The translations under genes were made by a program, and so were the position numbers. A model generated the notes under the pieces. The model had not been told where the DNA came from. It did no database searches and saw nothing but the letters and a program-made list of their open reading frames with translations. A DNA stretch of 42,169 bases, from assembly GCA_017478725.1 (NCBI GenBank), contig JAFVDD010000028.1, positions 1 through 42,169 on the forward strand, read 5' to 3'. Shown in pieces: positions 8,235 through 17,783 of this stretch (position 1 is the stretch's first letter; each line of letters begins with the position of its first letter). Source of the stretch: Paludibacteraceae bacterium. GTDB lineage: Bacteria; Bacteroidota; Bacteroidia; Bacteroidales; Paludibacteraceae.

Positions 8235-9920
8235 ATGGAGCCGACCATCACTATTTATTGCAAGAACACGCACAGTTATCATGAGGTACCCCGTGGCATT
8301 TCGCTCATCGAACTAAAAGAGCGGATGGGAATCCAATTGCCTTACCCTGTCATAGCTGCGCATGTCAATTACAAAGTGGAGAACCTGGATTTTCTGCTAT
8401 ATAAACCGAAAGATGTCGAGTTTCTGGACGCCAGTTCGCCCAGTGGCATGCGTGCGTATGTGCGGACATTGAATATGGTGCTGGCATGTGCTATCAGCGA
8501 ACTATACCCGCGTGCGGATTTGCGTATCGAGCATCCAATCAGCAAGGGGTATTACTGTACCCTGCAGTGGCATCCCGCGCACAAGGACGGGGAGGTGGAA
8601 GCACCTATCTTGACGCCTGAGATGATAAGCGCAATCAAACAACGGATGCTGATGATTGTGGCGGAGGACAGACCTATTTATGAAGAGGAGAAGCAAACCA
8701 AAGAGGTGATCAGGATGTTCGCCAACCGGCATAAGAACGAAAGCACCATCTTTGAAACACTCGGCAATCCCTATTGCCGCTATTTCCGGATGGGCGATTT
8801 CATCGATTATTACACCAATGTGCTGTTGCCCAGTTCCGGTTATATCAAAGTGTTCGATCTTGAGCCTTTCCAGGACGGAATGCTGCTGCGTATTCCCAAT
8901 CGCAAGAATCCCACGGAACTGGAGGAATCCATACCGCAAGAGAAAATGTTCTCGATTTTCCGAGAATACAACCGCTGGAACAAACTGCTGCGAATCAATA
9001 ATGTCACCGATTTCAACCTTGCATGCACAGCCAAGAAATCCTTTGAGATGATTCGTTTGGCGGAGGCTCTGCATGAGAAGAAAGTGGCGCAGATAGCTGA
9101 TGCCATAGCGGAAAAGCGGCCTAAGTTCGTGTTTATCAGCGGTCCCTCCTCCAGTGGCAAGACTACCTTCTCCAAGCGTTTGCAAATTCAGTTGCTGGTT
9201 GACGGTATCCGGCCGCAGGTGGTGTGTATGGATGATTATTTCGTCAACCGCGTGGACACTCCGCGTGACGAGAATGGCGAATGGGATTTTGAGAATGTGA
9301 ATGCAGTAGATCTGCCTTTCTTCCGCCAGCAGATGCATGATTTGTTGGACGGCAAAGAGGTAGAACTGCCTACGTATGATTTTACCAAAGGAGAACGTGT
9401 TTTTGACGGACGCAAACTGCAGTTACACAAAGATTCGGTGCTGATTATCGAAGGACTGCATGCGCTTAATCCGTGTGTGCTGCCGGATGTGGATCACAGC
9501 CTGACATTCAAGATTTATGTCTCCGCGCTGACTACCATCAATATTGACAACCACAACTGGATTCCTACCACTGATATCCGTTTGCTCCGCCGCATTGTGC
9601 GCGACTATAAATATCGCAATTTCTCTGCACGCGAGACTATTGCCCGCCTTCCGAGCGTTATCCGCGGAGAGATGAAATGGGTGTATCCCTTCCAGGAAGA
9701 GGCTGATGTGATGTTCAATTCGGCGCTAATCTTCGAATTCGCCGTACTCAAACGCCATGCCGAACCGATCCTGCAAGAGGTACCCAAGTTTTGTGAGGAA
9801 TATACCGAGGCACACCGTTTGCTGAAGTTTTTGCAGTATTTCATTCCTATCCCCGAACGCGAGATTCCGCCTACATCCTTGCTGCGTGAGTTCGTCGGAG
9901 GTAGTTCGTTCAGATACTAA
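8235..9920 (+). CDS. Nucleoside kinase with N-terminal TGS and tRNA-synthetase-like domains
   Basis: 561 residues. Residues 1-65 form a TGS domain (ITIYCKNTHSYHEVPRGISL). Residues 70-230 resemble the second additional domain of threonyl-tRNA synthetase (IEHPISKGYY near 97). From about residue 295 a uridine-kinase/phosphoribulokinase fold follows, with Walker A GPSSSGKTTFSKRL and a later DDYF...RVDTPRDENGEWDFE block, and IIEGLHALNP. This fusion is conserved in Bacteroidota and Firmicutes and is annotated as nucleoside (uridine) kinase, salvaging uridine/cytidine to the monophosphates. The synthetase-like half suggests binding to RNA or another ligand, but this is not established. It starts 16 bp after kdsA. 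Confidence 0.88.
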   Translation: MEPTITIYCKNTHSYHEVPRGISLIELKERMGIQLPYPVIAAHVNYKVENLDFLLYKPKDVEFLDASSPSGMRAYVRTLNMVLACAISELYPRADLRIEHPISKGYYCTLQWHPAHKDGEVEAPILTPEMISAIKQRMLMIVAEDRPIYEEEKQTKEVIRMFANRHKNESTIFETLGNPYCRYFRMGDFIDYYTNVLLPSSGYIKVFDLEPFQDGMLLRIPNRKNPTELEESIPQEKMFSIFREYNRWNKLLRINNVTDFNLACTAKKSFEMIRLAEALHEKKVAQIADAIAEKRPKFVFISGPSSSGKTTFSKRLQIQLLVDGIRPQVVCMDDYFVNRVDTPRDENGEWDFENVNAVDLPFFRQQMHDLLDGKEVELPTYDFTKGERVFDGRKLQLHKDSVLIIEGLHALNPCVLPDVDHSLTFKIYVSALTTINIDNHNWIPTTDIRLLRRIVRDYKYRNFSARETIARLPSVIRGEMKWVYPFQEEADVMFNSALIFEFAVLKRHAEPILQEVPKFCEEYTEAHRLLKFLQYFIPIPEREIPPTSLLREFVGGSSFRY

Positions 9921-9924
9921 AAAT

Positions 9925-10437
9925 ATGTATATGAAAAGATTGTTGATATTAATCTCAGTTGTATTTGCATTGCCTGTTCTGCATGCAGAGGATACACTGA
10001 TGGCCGCTGTGGATACTACAAGCATACAGACCGATACGCTGGCAAAAGATTCTGTTTTGCCACGGGTGATACCCAATCTATTGGACTCAATGCCCGGAGT
10101 AGAGGTACTGCAGGATTCTGCTGTGGCGCGCTTGCTCCAGGCAGCAGTCGAAGGGGGCGAGGAGTGGATTGAGATAACAGGTTATCGTGTGCAGGTCTAT
10201 TCCAGCAACCAGCAGCAAAAGGCTAAAGCCGAGGCGCTCCGTCTGGAGGAGAGATTGAAAGACCAACTGAGTCAAACGGTTTATGTACAATACGTCCCAC
10301 CGTTTTGGAAGGTGCGTATCGGTGATTTCCGCACGTACGACGAAGCCCGGATATATAAGAAAGAGGTGGTCAATTTGTTCCCTTCCCTGTTGGGAGATAC
10401 GTATATTGTCCGCGATCAAATCAAAGTTTTGAAATGA
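9925..10437 (+). CDS. Secreted SPOR-domain protein
   Basis: 170 residues from ATG 9925 (ATG 9931 two codons later is equally good; an upstream in-frame ATG would overlap the kinase gene by 35 bp). A signal peptide spans [20 protein letters not shown] low-complexity Asp/Thr/Ser stretch follows, then a SPOR domain at about residues 85-165 ([33 protein letters not shown]). SPOR domains bind denuded peptidoglycan glycan strands and often act at the septum. The gene sits 5 bp after the kinase and overlaps folE by 4 bp (ATGA). Confidence 0.85.
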   Translation: MYMKRLLILISVVFALPVLHAEDTLMAAVDTTSIQTDTLAKDSVLPRVIPNLLDSMPGVEVLQDSAVARLLQAAVEGGEEWIEITGYRVQVYSSNQQQKAKAEALRLEERLKDQLSQTVYVQYVPPFWKVRIGDFRTYDEARIYKKEVVNLFPSLLGDTYIVRDQIKVLK

Positions 10438-11018
10438 ATCTACAGGAATTTCATAGCCGTCCCGAGGTGACGGATGCTATAGCACGGTCAGTAGAAACAA
10501 CGCTCTGTCAGATAGGCGAAGACCCGCAGCGGGAAGGGCTGAAGAAAACACCGCACCGTGTAGGCGAAGCTCTACAGTTTCTCTGCAAGGGGTATAACGA
10601 GGACCCGGAGGCTATTTTGCGCTCGGCATTGTTTGAGGAAGACTATCGCCAGATGGTGGTGGTCAAAGATATTGATTTCTACTCGCTTTGCGAGCACCAT
10701 ATGCTGCCTTTCTTCGGCAAAGTACATGTGGCGTATATCCCCAATGGACGCATTACAGGCTTAAGTAAAATCGCCCGTGTGGTAGATGTTTATGCCCGCC
10801 GCCTGCAAGTCCAAGAGCGCCTGACAACGCAGATCAAGGATTGTATCCAGAATACCCTCAATCCTCTTGGTGTGATGGTTGTCATCGAAGCCGAACACCT
10901 CTGCATGCAAATGCGTGGTGTCCAGAAACAGCACGCCATGACCGTCACCTCCGATTTCACCGGAGTCTTCAACCAGGCCAAAACCCGCGAAGAGTTCATG
11001 ACCCTGATCAGAGGGTAG
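10434..11018 (+). CDS. folE: GTP cyclohydrolase I
   Basis: 194 residues. It converts GTP to 7,8-dihydroneopterin triphosphate, the first step to folate or related pterins. Zinc ligands are visible as [12 protein letters not shown] near residue 84 and CMQMRGVQ near 156; the substrate-binding block [20 protein letters not shown] is intact. The start overlaps the SPOR gene stop (ATGA) and the stop is TAG at 11016-11018. It ends the forward run that began at gyrB. The 144 bp to the convergent gene hold no clear terminator hairpin. Confidence 0.96.
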   Translation: MNLQEFHSRPEVTDAIARSVETTLCQIGEDPQREGLKKTPHRVGEALQFLCKGYNEDPEAILRSALFEEDYRQMVVVKDIDFYSLCEHHMLPFFGKVHVAYIPNGRITGLSKIARVVDVYARRLQVQERLTTQIKDCIQNTLNPLGVMVVIEAEHLCMQMRGVQKQHAMTVTSDFTGVFNQAKTREEFMTLIRG

Positions 11019-11162
11019 TAACGCGCTTACCGGCTAATAAAGGTAAATAACGTGTAACAAAAAAAGAACGCCGGCAAACATACCAGATAAACCAGAGGTT
11101 TTATATTTGCGGCAAGACTCGTATGGTTCAGTACAACGGCCATGATAGAGAAAGCCTTCATA

Positions 11163-12713
11163 CTATCTGCCCATGCTATGCGTGTCTTCTGAGATGTCAT
11201 TCTGTCTAAAGATATTCATTGTAGCACAATCACCTTCTGCCTCTATACCGGCTGCATACAAAAGAGAATAGAACACATAATCGGTATGATATCGCTTGTT
11301 TCTGTTCGCAATCAACGCATTCACTTTGTCAGGATAAGCGGCAGCGAAGGCATCTGAATACCAGACTATACATGCGGGATGTTTAACCTCTTCCATATCA
11401 ATACCGTGCAGATAAGCGCCCTCTTCTCCCAATGCTTCTCCATGATCGGATTGGTACACGACGAGAGCAATCGAATTTTCCAGAGATGCGATCACCTTGT
11501 CTACAAAATAATCCATATAGCGGATGGAATTGTCATACGAGTTGATTATTTGCTCTAAGGAATTGGCGGTGATTACCCGATTGGTCGTAATCGGTTGGAA
11601 ATAATACATACAGGGAGGGACATGATTATTGTAGTACCAGTGGCTTCCGATGGTATGCAGTACAAACAGAGCGCGAGGATGATGCGCCGCCTTACGAATG
11701 GAATACATTATCGGGAGCAATTCTTTATCCATCCATGGCGAGTAAACAAAATCTGTCTTGCCGGCGTTAGCAAAGACCACAGTATCGCTCTCTGACGGGA
11801 AATGAGCGAACGTATTTCCCAAATCCTGATTGGACAGCCACGCCGTGCGGTAATCGTTTTGTCGGAATAATGTAATAAACGAACGCTCGGAATACTGGTA
11901 TTGCTCATGCGTGCTGTCCGCACGAGTAAGAATATAGGGCATACAGGCCAGCGTATGTGTCTGCTCGGAATATATATGGGGGAACGACACTATATTGCTT
12001 CGTTTGGACAATAGCGGGTTGGTCTCGCGCTCATACCCGTTCAGTTGCAAATGGTCAGCACGGGCGGATTCGCCGATTATAAAAACTATTGTTAGTGAAT
12101 CCGGCTGTTCCGTGATGGTAAACGGAGGAGTGGATCGATCCTGTTCTATAGACTGCTGCATAGCAACGTAAGCTTTTATTGTGGTAGGCACCGAATAAGG
12201 GAAACGCTGGCATAGGCTGTTTTGCAAACGGGCATTACATGTAAAATAGAGAGTGCCTGCTACCATCGCTATAATAGCATGTATCCATGAGTAGGTCAAC
12301 CCTATCTTCCTCCAGCGCCACACTAACAACAAAAACACACATAGCAGATTGAATACTACCCAGATGACCAATTGCCAGGATACGACTCCCATCGCCTCCT
12401 CGATATTCGTATGTAGCGTCACATCTAATATAATCGGAGTGAAGGTCGTATGAAAACCGATACGGTAGAATGACAAGACAGAACCCAAAATGGACCATAT
12501 GGGTAATAGAAAAGCACCTACGTACTTATTCGTCCCTATTATATACAAAAGGAAGAAAGAACCTATCCCGCAGGCAGTAATATATGCGGCCACCAATAGT
12601 TGCCCATACCACCCGTCTGTTGGATTGTCCATGAAATCAGGAACAATAAAACAGATTGTAGTCCATAATGTGACTACAAGCACCCAACTGGCATAGTCAA
12701 ATATCTGTTTCAT
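11163..12713 (-). CDS. Phosphoethanolamine transferase, EptA/sulfatase superfamily
   Basis: 516 residues from ATG 12711-12713, which overlaps the acyltransferase stop as ATGA; an upstream in-frame start would intrude into that gene. About five membrane helices fill residues 1-160. The periplasmic alkaline-phosphatase-fold domain carries FIIGESARADHLQLNGYERE near 215, a Thr-containing THTLACMP stretch at the nucleophile position, and SDHGEALGEEGAYLHG near 425. Relatives (EptA, CptA, EptC) transfer phosphoethanolamine from phosphatidylethanolamine to lipid A, LPS core or other glycans; the acceptor here is unknown. It is the last gene of the rdgB-porZ-acyltransferase operon. Confidence 0.85.
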   Translation of the reverse strand: MKQIFDYASWVLVVTLWTTICFIVPDFMDNPTDGWYGQLLVAAYITACGIGSFFLLYIIGTNKYVGAFLLPIWSILGSVLSFYRIGFHTTFTPIILDVTLHTNIEEAMGVVSWQLVIWVVFNLLCVFLLLVWRWRKIGLTYSWIHAIIAMVAGTLYFTCNARLQNSLCQRFPYSVPTTIKAYVAMQQSIEQDRSTPPFTITEQPDSLTIVFIIGESARADHLQLNGYERETNPLLSKRSNIVSFPHIYSEQTHTLACMPYILTRADSTHEQYQYSERSFITLFRQNDYRTAWLSNQDLGNTFAHFPSESDTVVFANAGKTDFVYSPWMDKELLPIMYSIRKAAHHPRALFVLHTIGSHWYYNNHVPPCMYYFQPITTNRVITANSLEQIINSYDNSIRYMDYFVDKVIASLENSIALVVYQSDHGEALGEEGAYLHGIDMEEVKHPACIVWYSDAFAAAYPDKVNALIANRNKRYHTDYVFYSLLYAAGIEAEGDCATMNIFRQNDISEDTHSMGR

Positions 12714-13732
12714 CTCTGTGTGCGTTTCAAAAAATGTTTTTCCATTAGATGCCACGACGCTAATCCTGTTAGAATGACACATACGATGTAAACGGCAGCG
12801 GCAGGCCATACACCTGTCTGCGTAAACAGCCCGATGGTCAACAGGATTTTCAGGATAGGCCCATGGTAGATGTATATGCCGTAAGATACATCTCCGTATT
12901 TGGCAAAATTATTCAATGCAGGTAGTGACCATGCACACCAAAGAACAATAATTCCCCATGCCAAAGGAGTAAGTACCTCCATAGCCCAAAGGTGTTCGAT
13001 AATAAAAATAAGGACAGCTGGTATAATCATGTGTTTTTTATACTGCATAAAATTATTTTTATACATATATCCACACATACCTACAGCAAAATAACTCATA
13101 AATCCTGGTAATTGGCGGGAGACAAAGGCGATAAAGGGCTTGTCCCATTGTTCGGCCAAATGTTCTAATCCTAATTTATAGACGACCGCCAGCACATAAA
13201 TAATGATCAGCCATAGCCATGGACGTTTACTTTTGCGCAATCCCCACAGAATGACGGGAACACATAGATAGAAACCGACCTCGATTTTCAATGTCCAGAG
13301 GGCTGGGTTGACGCTTGTGTCGCTGATTAGCGGATGGTCGAATACCCCAGGCAGAGATGGGTGTAGAAAATTCAGGAAACATAAATTCGCGCCGATATAT
13401 TCCCACAAGTCTTTCGAAGTAAAATATTCGCCGATAGGTAATGAACTGAGACTGGCTAACCCGAAAGCACAGCCGAGAACTACCAGCAAGTATGCTGGCA
13501 GCAAGCGGCGCGCCCGTTTGATGAAATAGGATTTCAATGAACTGCTGCGTTCATAACTCTGAGCAATGAGAAAACCGGAAATAACAAAAAAGCCGGTTAC
13601 AGATAGATAAGTGTTGAATATCCCTTTAAGTGGTTCAAATTCGGGGATTAATGCAATAGCAAACAAATGCCCCAATACTACATTGAGGGCAAATGTAAAT
13701 CTCAGGAAATCAAAACAATTATCGCGCCCCAT
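12710..13732 (-). CDS. Acyltransferase 3 (OafA/YrhL-like) membrane protein
   Basis: 340 residues, nearly all membrane helices (about ten). The N-terminus FDFLRFTFALNVVLGH carries the family's catalytic histidine. VTGFFVISGFLIAQSY and KSYFIKRARRLLPAYLLVV give the next conserved blocks (the RRxxRLxP type). Members acetylate or succinylate sugars of O-antigen, peptidoglycan or exopolysaccharide, using cytoplasmic acyl-CoA. The acceptor cannot be read from sequence. It overlaps the PorZ-like gene by 14 bp upstream and the phosphoethanolamine transferase by 4 bp downstream, so the three are almost certainly one transcript. Confidence 0.87.
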   Translation of the reverse strand: MGRDNCFDFLRFTFALNVVLGHLFAIALIPEFEPLKGIFNTYLSVTGFFVISGFLIAQSYERSSSLKSYFIKRARRLLPAYLLVVLGCAFGLASLSSLPIGEYFTSKDLWEYIGANLCFLNFLHPSLPGVFDHPLISDTSVNPALWTLKIEVGFYLCVPVILWGLRKSKRPWLWLIIIYVLAVVYKLGLEHLAEQWDKPFIAFVSRQLPGFMSYFAVGMCGYMYKNNFMQYKKHMIIPAVLIFIIEHLWAMEVLTPLAWGIIVLWCAWSLPALNNFAKYGDVSYGIYIYHGPILKILLTIGLFTQTGVWPAAAVYIVCVILTGLASWHLMEKHFLKRTQR

Positions 13733-16700
13733 TGATGATCAGTATTTTGCATACGCTGTGCTTGGTTGCAGCATTACATAGAGCTGTGTATATCCCCGGG
13801 GTAACGCGTTGACCGTAGGCGTTACGTCCGTCCCAGATGGCTGTTCCTCCATTGCTGCGTGTTTTGCAAACCAGATTTCCTCCTGCGTCAATGATGTTAA
13901 CTACGGTATTATCCATCAAACCGGATATGGAGATATACCCGCTGTAATGGCTGGAAACAGGATTGGGGTATGCGTAGATATCATCAAAATCCTCATGGGC
14001 TTTATTGGCATCGCTTTGATATGACATTAGTCCGATACTGGTGCCAATATAAACTTCTCCGGTTTTGGGATTGATCGCTAAAGCGTATATGGCGTTGGAT
14101 GCCAATGGAGAATCATTTTCAGTAAAGTGCTCAATGGTTTCCAAACCATCCTCTGAAACCAAGTACAATCCGGAATTGGCTGTGCCAATCCATTTGCGTC
14201 CTGCGGCATCTTCTGCAATGGCATATATGGCTTCATCGCCGAGCAAATAATCTCCCAGACCTGTGCCGTCATTCCTCGGGATAATGATGCGTCTGCAACT
14301 ATTGCTGCCGTTCAACATTGTGCGAATGTCGGGCAGAACGATTATACCTTTTTCTGTACCAACCCATATGGAGCCGTCAGCCATTTGACAGATGGAGTAG
14401 ATATAGTCGGGAGTAACTTTGCGCTTGTTCTGATCAACAAATGATGAGAAGAATATGGCTTTGTCGTCTCCTGTGTTTTCTATTGTTCCTTTATCGTCAA
14501 ACACTCCTACTCCGGCACCCTCGCGTGCGCAGGTCGTAATCTTAATGTTAGGATTCTGATTCCATATTAGCAAATCTTTTGATCTGTTCAAATCTTTGGT
14601 CGCCGCATTGCTAATACGTACCCATTTCCCATTTTTGAGCAGAACTTTAACTCCGCTCTGAGAAGTGTTCAGCATCCATACATTGCCATCCTCATCAAGT
14701 GCCAAACCATCTACCCATGTATAACCGTTTTCATTCTCTAATACAGATTCCAAGCCATTGATGGTATTGGATGGCATATAGTGCTTGTAAAATTCATTGT
14801 TGCGGAACTCGAATAGCCCATATCCAAAGCTGGCAATATAAAAATGAGATAAATCATCAGGATCCATGGCAGCATCGCAGAGCTCATAAGCGATTCTGCC
14901 TATATGCTGACGAATCTGGCGATAGGTGTAGTTGGTCCATGTCTTTTGGTTGGTGCTCTCCTCCATCATCATTATGTTTCCGTAGCGGTTGTAGAATCCT
15001 GCAAAATAACCACCGGGTAGCATGATTAGTTTATTGCCTGTGATACGGATGCGGTAGGCAAGGTTCTCATATGGACTGCTGATTTCGAATTTCTGAACGC
15101 CTGTCTGGGAATTCCATCGTATCATACCTTCTTCGGGTAATGCTATCCAATAGTCATTGCCGCTACGGAGAATATCGTTTGGAGAGTAGGAGTTGGTCAG
15201 TAAATCTCCTGTACTTTTTGTGATTTCATATAAACCGCTGTTGGTTAAACCGATTAGTGTGTTATGATGGGAATAGACTGTTTTCCAAGTCTTGTTGGAC
15301 AGGACCGGAGTCCATTTCCCTTGGCTGTAATGATGTAGTTTGGAACTGATATGCAGATAGATTCCATCACCTGTGCACCCGAAATTCTTGATTTCTCCTG
15401 TAGAGGGGAGAGTCATCTTTTTCCAATGGGTATAATCTACCAGATTCTCATTCAATGAGGCTGATAAGACCTGCGTTTCAGTTGCTGCATATATACTGTC
15501 TCCATATATACATACCCGACGAGCAATCACATCTTTGTTGTTATCTTGTAGCGCATATGTCTCAGCAATCTCATTACGTTTCATGTCAACGCAGATGATA
15601 CCTAACTGGGAGCATATATATACGTTGTTATTATAGCTGTAGGTACTGTAAAATTCGCTTGGAGTCATCCGTATCTTTAAGAATAAATCAGGCATGTTGT
15701 AGATTTCGCCGTTGTCTGTTCTTATATCAATCAATCCGTCCTGGTAGAGCAGTAACGTCTTTTTGTTCTGCTTATTATAGGAGGCTGCTACAACACTTGA
15801 CCCGTTTAATCCTGTGAGTTTGGATTGCGGTTCAATACTCTCGGATGACTTGTTGATAATAGCCATAGCTCCGTCGGCTATGCAGTAAATAGAGTTCTCG
15901 GATTCTTCAATACCCGAAATATTATTGTATGAGAAATAGGTCGTCCAACCCTTCATGCTGCCATAGGTGATGTCTTTGCCTTCGTTCTCGCGATCGGTAT
16001 AGATGCCGCCTTCTGTATCGCTGTCCCTATAGGTCATCAGGCCGGATCCTGTACCGATATACAGAATCTTTTCATTGGCACTATAGGCTAATGATTGTAC
16101 ATTCTCACTTAATATAGGAGAATTGCTGCTCGTGTAGTGGTGAATGACTTGTGACATGTCCGCTGACAGGCAATACAGTCCCTCTGTCTCTGTGCCAATC
16201 CATATATTATGGTTGCTGTCTTCTTCTATGCTTCGGATGGATTGGTCGCCGAATACATCGGAAATGCCTTCGGAGGGTAACGAAACTTTGATGGCTGTAG
16301 TAATATAACTGTCGTCCAATATGGCTGTGGGATCAGCAATCCGGTATAAGCCGTGGTTCGAACCTATCCACAATGCGCCGTCTTCTGTTTGCTGGATTGT
16401 CCAAATACGGTCTACAACAATATATTCTCCCCGTGCATCTTTAAAAGCTGTTAAATAAACGGCACGGTCATCTGATTGGTCAGCAATAGTGCCGTTGTCA
16501 TCCATTACGCCCAGACCTGTATTCAGACACGATACAATCTTGATGTTGGGATTCCGGTTGGAAATGAGTAAATCTTGGGCTCTGGTTAAATGTTTACAAG
16601 CCTCATTGTTGATATTAACCCAAATACTGTCATGCATCAGAACTTTAATCCCGTTATTGGAAATATTGGTCATCCATAGATTTCCTTCGGCATCGTATAT

Positions 16701-17783
16701 CAAACCGTCCACCCAGATGTATTTCGCTCCGGCTCCGTCCCATACTCCTTCTATGGCGCTGTTGGATGGTAAATGCTGTTTGTAGAACTCGTTCTTGCGG
16801 AACTCAATCAAACCGTATCCAAATGAGGCTACAAAAAAATGTGAATTATCTGCCGGGTCAAAGGCTATGTCGCTGTAGTCGTATGTATTTCCGCCTATAT
16901 GCGATTTCATATAGGCTGAACTGTAATTTTTCCATTGACCATCTTTCCGGGTCATTACAAATCCTACGCGGTCGCCGAATTCTACCTCGTATTTGCCGGG
17001 GACAATACCAATATTCTCGCCTGACAAACGTATTCGGTAGCAATAATTGCTTATGGGGCTGTTGGGAAGATACTTGGTGCGCTGACCTAAAAGGTCTGTT
17101 CTAACCACTCCCTCGCTACCGCTTGCTTGCCATACGATGCCGTTGTTGTCTTTGATATTTACTCCTTTGTCAGTGTCCCAAGCAGGAGGAGTGGCGGTGA
17201 CATGCCAATAATTGTAGTCCGGAATGTAGTCTTTCACATGTGCCGCGTAAACCGCACTGGATGTCTTTGCGTAGATACTGTCACCGGAAAAAGTAATATC
17301 TTTGACACTGATTTCGCTGGCATTCTCTCCTATATAGCAGCAGTCAAACGAGTTGCTGCGTATGTCGTAAATCACAACGCCGAACTCTGTGGACAGATAG
17401 GCTTTCCCTTCGCGGAATGTGATGTTGTTTACGTGTTTGTCCGATGTGATGTCTTTGCTGAAATAGTCGGTCACGGCTTTTATTCCGGCTGACGTAATAA
17501 TATCTATGCGCCCCAACTGGTAGATAATCAGCAGCGACTGAGTCTCCTCATCATATCCTATTTGTTCTATTTGGGAGAAATGCAATCCGCTTTTGCGGTC
17601 ATAGACGGTCAGAGTTTCGTATATGCGATCAATGCTGAACATATTTCCGTTCGACACGGCATACACCTTGTCGGGAGTGACGGCAATCTGTTTGACTTCA
17701 TCAAACGCCAATATCGATGTCCACTCTTGTGCTTGGGCTGCAAGCCCGGCCAGCAGCAATAATATACTTGCTATTTTTCTCAT
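13719..17783 (-). CDS. porZ: PorZ-like type IX secretion protein, tandemly duplicated
   Basis: 1354 residues. A signal peptide ends at AQAQ, followed directly by EWTSILAFDEVKQIA, the typical PorZ start. Beta-propeller repeats of the two-component-regulator type fill the rest, ending in a type A sorting tail near residue 1270 (YAYPNPVSSHYSGY, NIIDAGGNLV, WDGRNAYGQRVTPGIY). PorZ anchors at the cell surface and supplies A-LPS to the PorU sortase. Known PorZ proteins have two propellers and about 780 residues. Here the whole module occurs twice (about 20-605 and 606-1268): compare WTSILAFDEV with WTTYFSYNNI, FVASFGYGLIEFRKNEFYK with YIASFGYGLFEFRNNEFYK, and ISNRNPNIKIVSC with IWNQNPNIKITTC. Only one tail is present. 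It overlaps rdgB by 4 bp. A PorZ paralogue rather than PorZ itself remains possible. Confidence 0.78.
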   Translation of the reverse strand: MRKIASILLLLAGLAAQAQEWTSILAFDEVKQIAVTPDKVYAVSNGNMFSIDRIYETLTVYDRKSGLHFSQIEQIGYDEETQSLLIIYQLGRIDIITSAGIKAVTDYFSKDITSDKHVNNITFREGKAYLSTEFGVVIYDIRSNSFDCCYIGENASEISVKDITFSGDSIYAKTSSAVYAAHVKDYIPDYNYWHVTATPPAWDTDKGVNIKDNNGIVWQASGSEGVVRTDLLGQRTKYLPNSPISNYCYRIRLSGENIGIVPGKYEVEFGDRVGFVMTRKDGQWKNYSSAYMKSHIGGNTYDYSDIAFDPADNSHFFVASFGYGLIEFRKNEFYKQHLPSNSAIEGVWDGAGAKYIWVDGLIYDAEGNLWMTNISNNGIKVLMHDSIWVNINNEACKHLTRAQDLLISNRNPNIKIVSCLNTGLGVMDDNGTIADQSDDRAVYLTAFKDARGEYIVVDRIWTIQQTEDGALWIGSNHGLYRIADPTAILDDSYITTAIKVSLPSEGISDVFGDQSIRSIEEDSNHNIWIGTETEGLYCLSADMSQVIHHYTSSNSPILSENVQSLAYSANEKILYIGTGSGLMTYRDSDTEGGIYTDRENEGKDITYGSMKGWTTYFSYNNISGIEESENSIYCIADGAMAIINKSSESIEPQSKLTGLNGSSVVAASYNKQNKKTLLLYQDGLIDIRTDNGEIYNMPDLFLKIRMTPSEFYSTYSYNNNVYICSQLGIICVDMKRNEIAETYALQDNNKDVIARRVCIYGDSIYAATETQVLSASLNENLVDYTHWKKMTLPSTGEIKNFGCTGDGIYLHISSKLHHYSQGKWTPVLSNKTWKTVYSHHNTLIGLTNSGLYEITKSTGDLLTNSYSPNDILRSGNDYWIALPEEGMIRWNSQTGVQKFEISSPYENLAYRIRITGNKLIMLPGGYFAGFYNRYGNIMMMEESTNQKTWTNYTYRQIRQHIGRIAYELCDAAMDPDDLSHFYIASFGYGLFEFRNNEFYKHYMPSNTINGLESVLENENGYTWVDGLALDEDGNVWMLNTSQSGVKVLLKNGKWVRISNAATKDLNRSKDLLIWNQNPNIKITTCAREGAGVGVFDDKGTIENTGDDKAIFFSSFVDQNKRKVTPDYIYSICQMADGSIWVGTEKGIIVLPDIRTMLNGSNSCRRIIIPRNDGTGLGDYLLGDEAIYAIAEDAAGRKWIGTANSGLYLVSEDGLETIEHFTENDSPLASNAIYALAINPKTGEVYIGTSIGLMSYQSDANKAHEDFDDIYAYPNPVSSHYSGYISISGLMDNTVVNIIDAGGNLVCKTRSNGGTAIWDGRNAYGQRVTPGIYTALCNAATKHSVCKILIINGAR

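Noticed and set aside
8502-9338. A 278-codon reverse frame inside the nucleoside kinase gene
   Set aside because: It is antisense to a well-conserved gene, with no promoter, start context or family resemblance.
11019-11162. Possible RNA or terminator between folE and the convergent transferase gene
   Set aside because: No stable hairpin with a T-tract or promoter pattern was seen.
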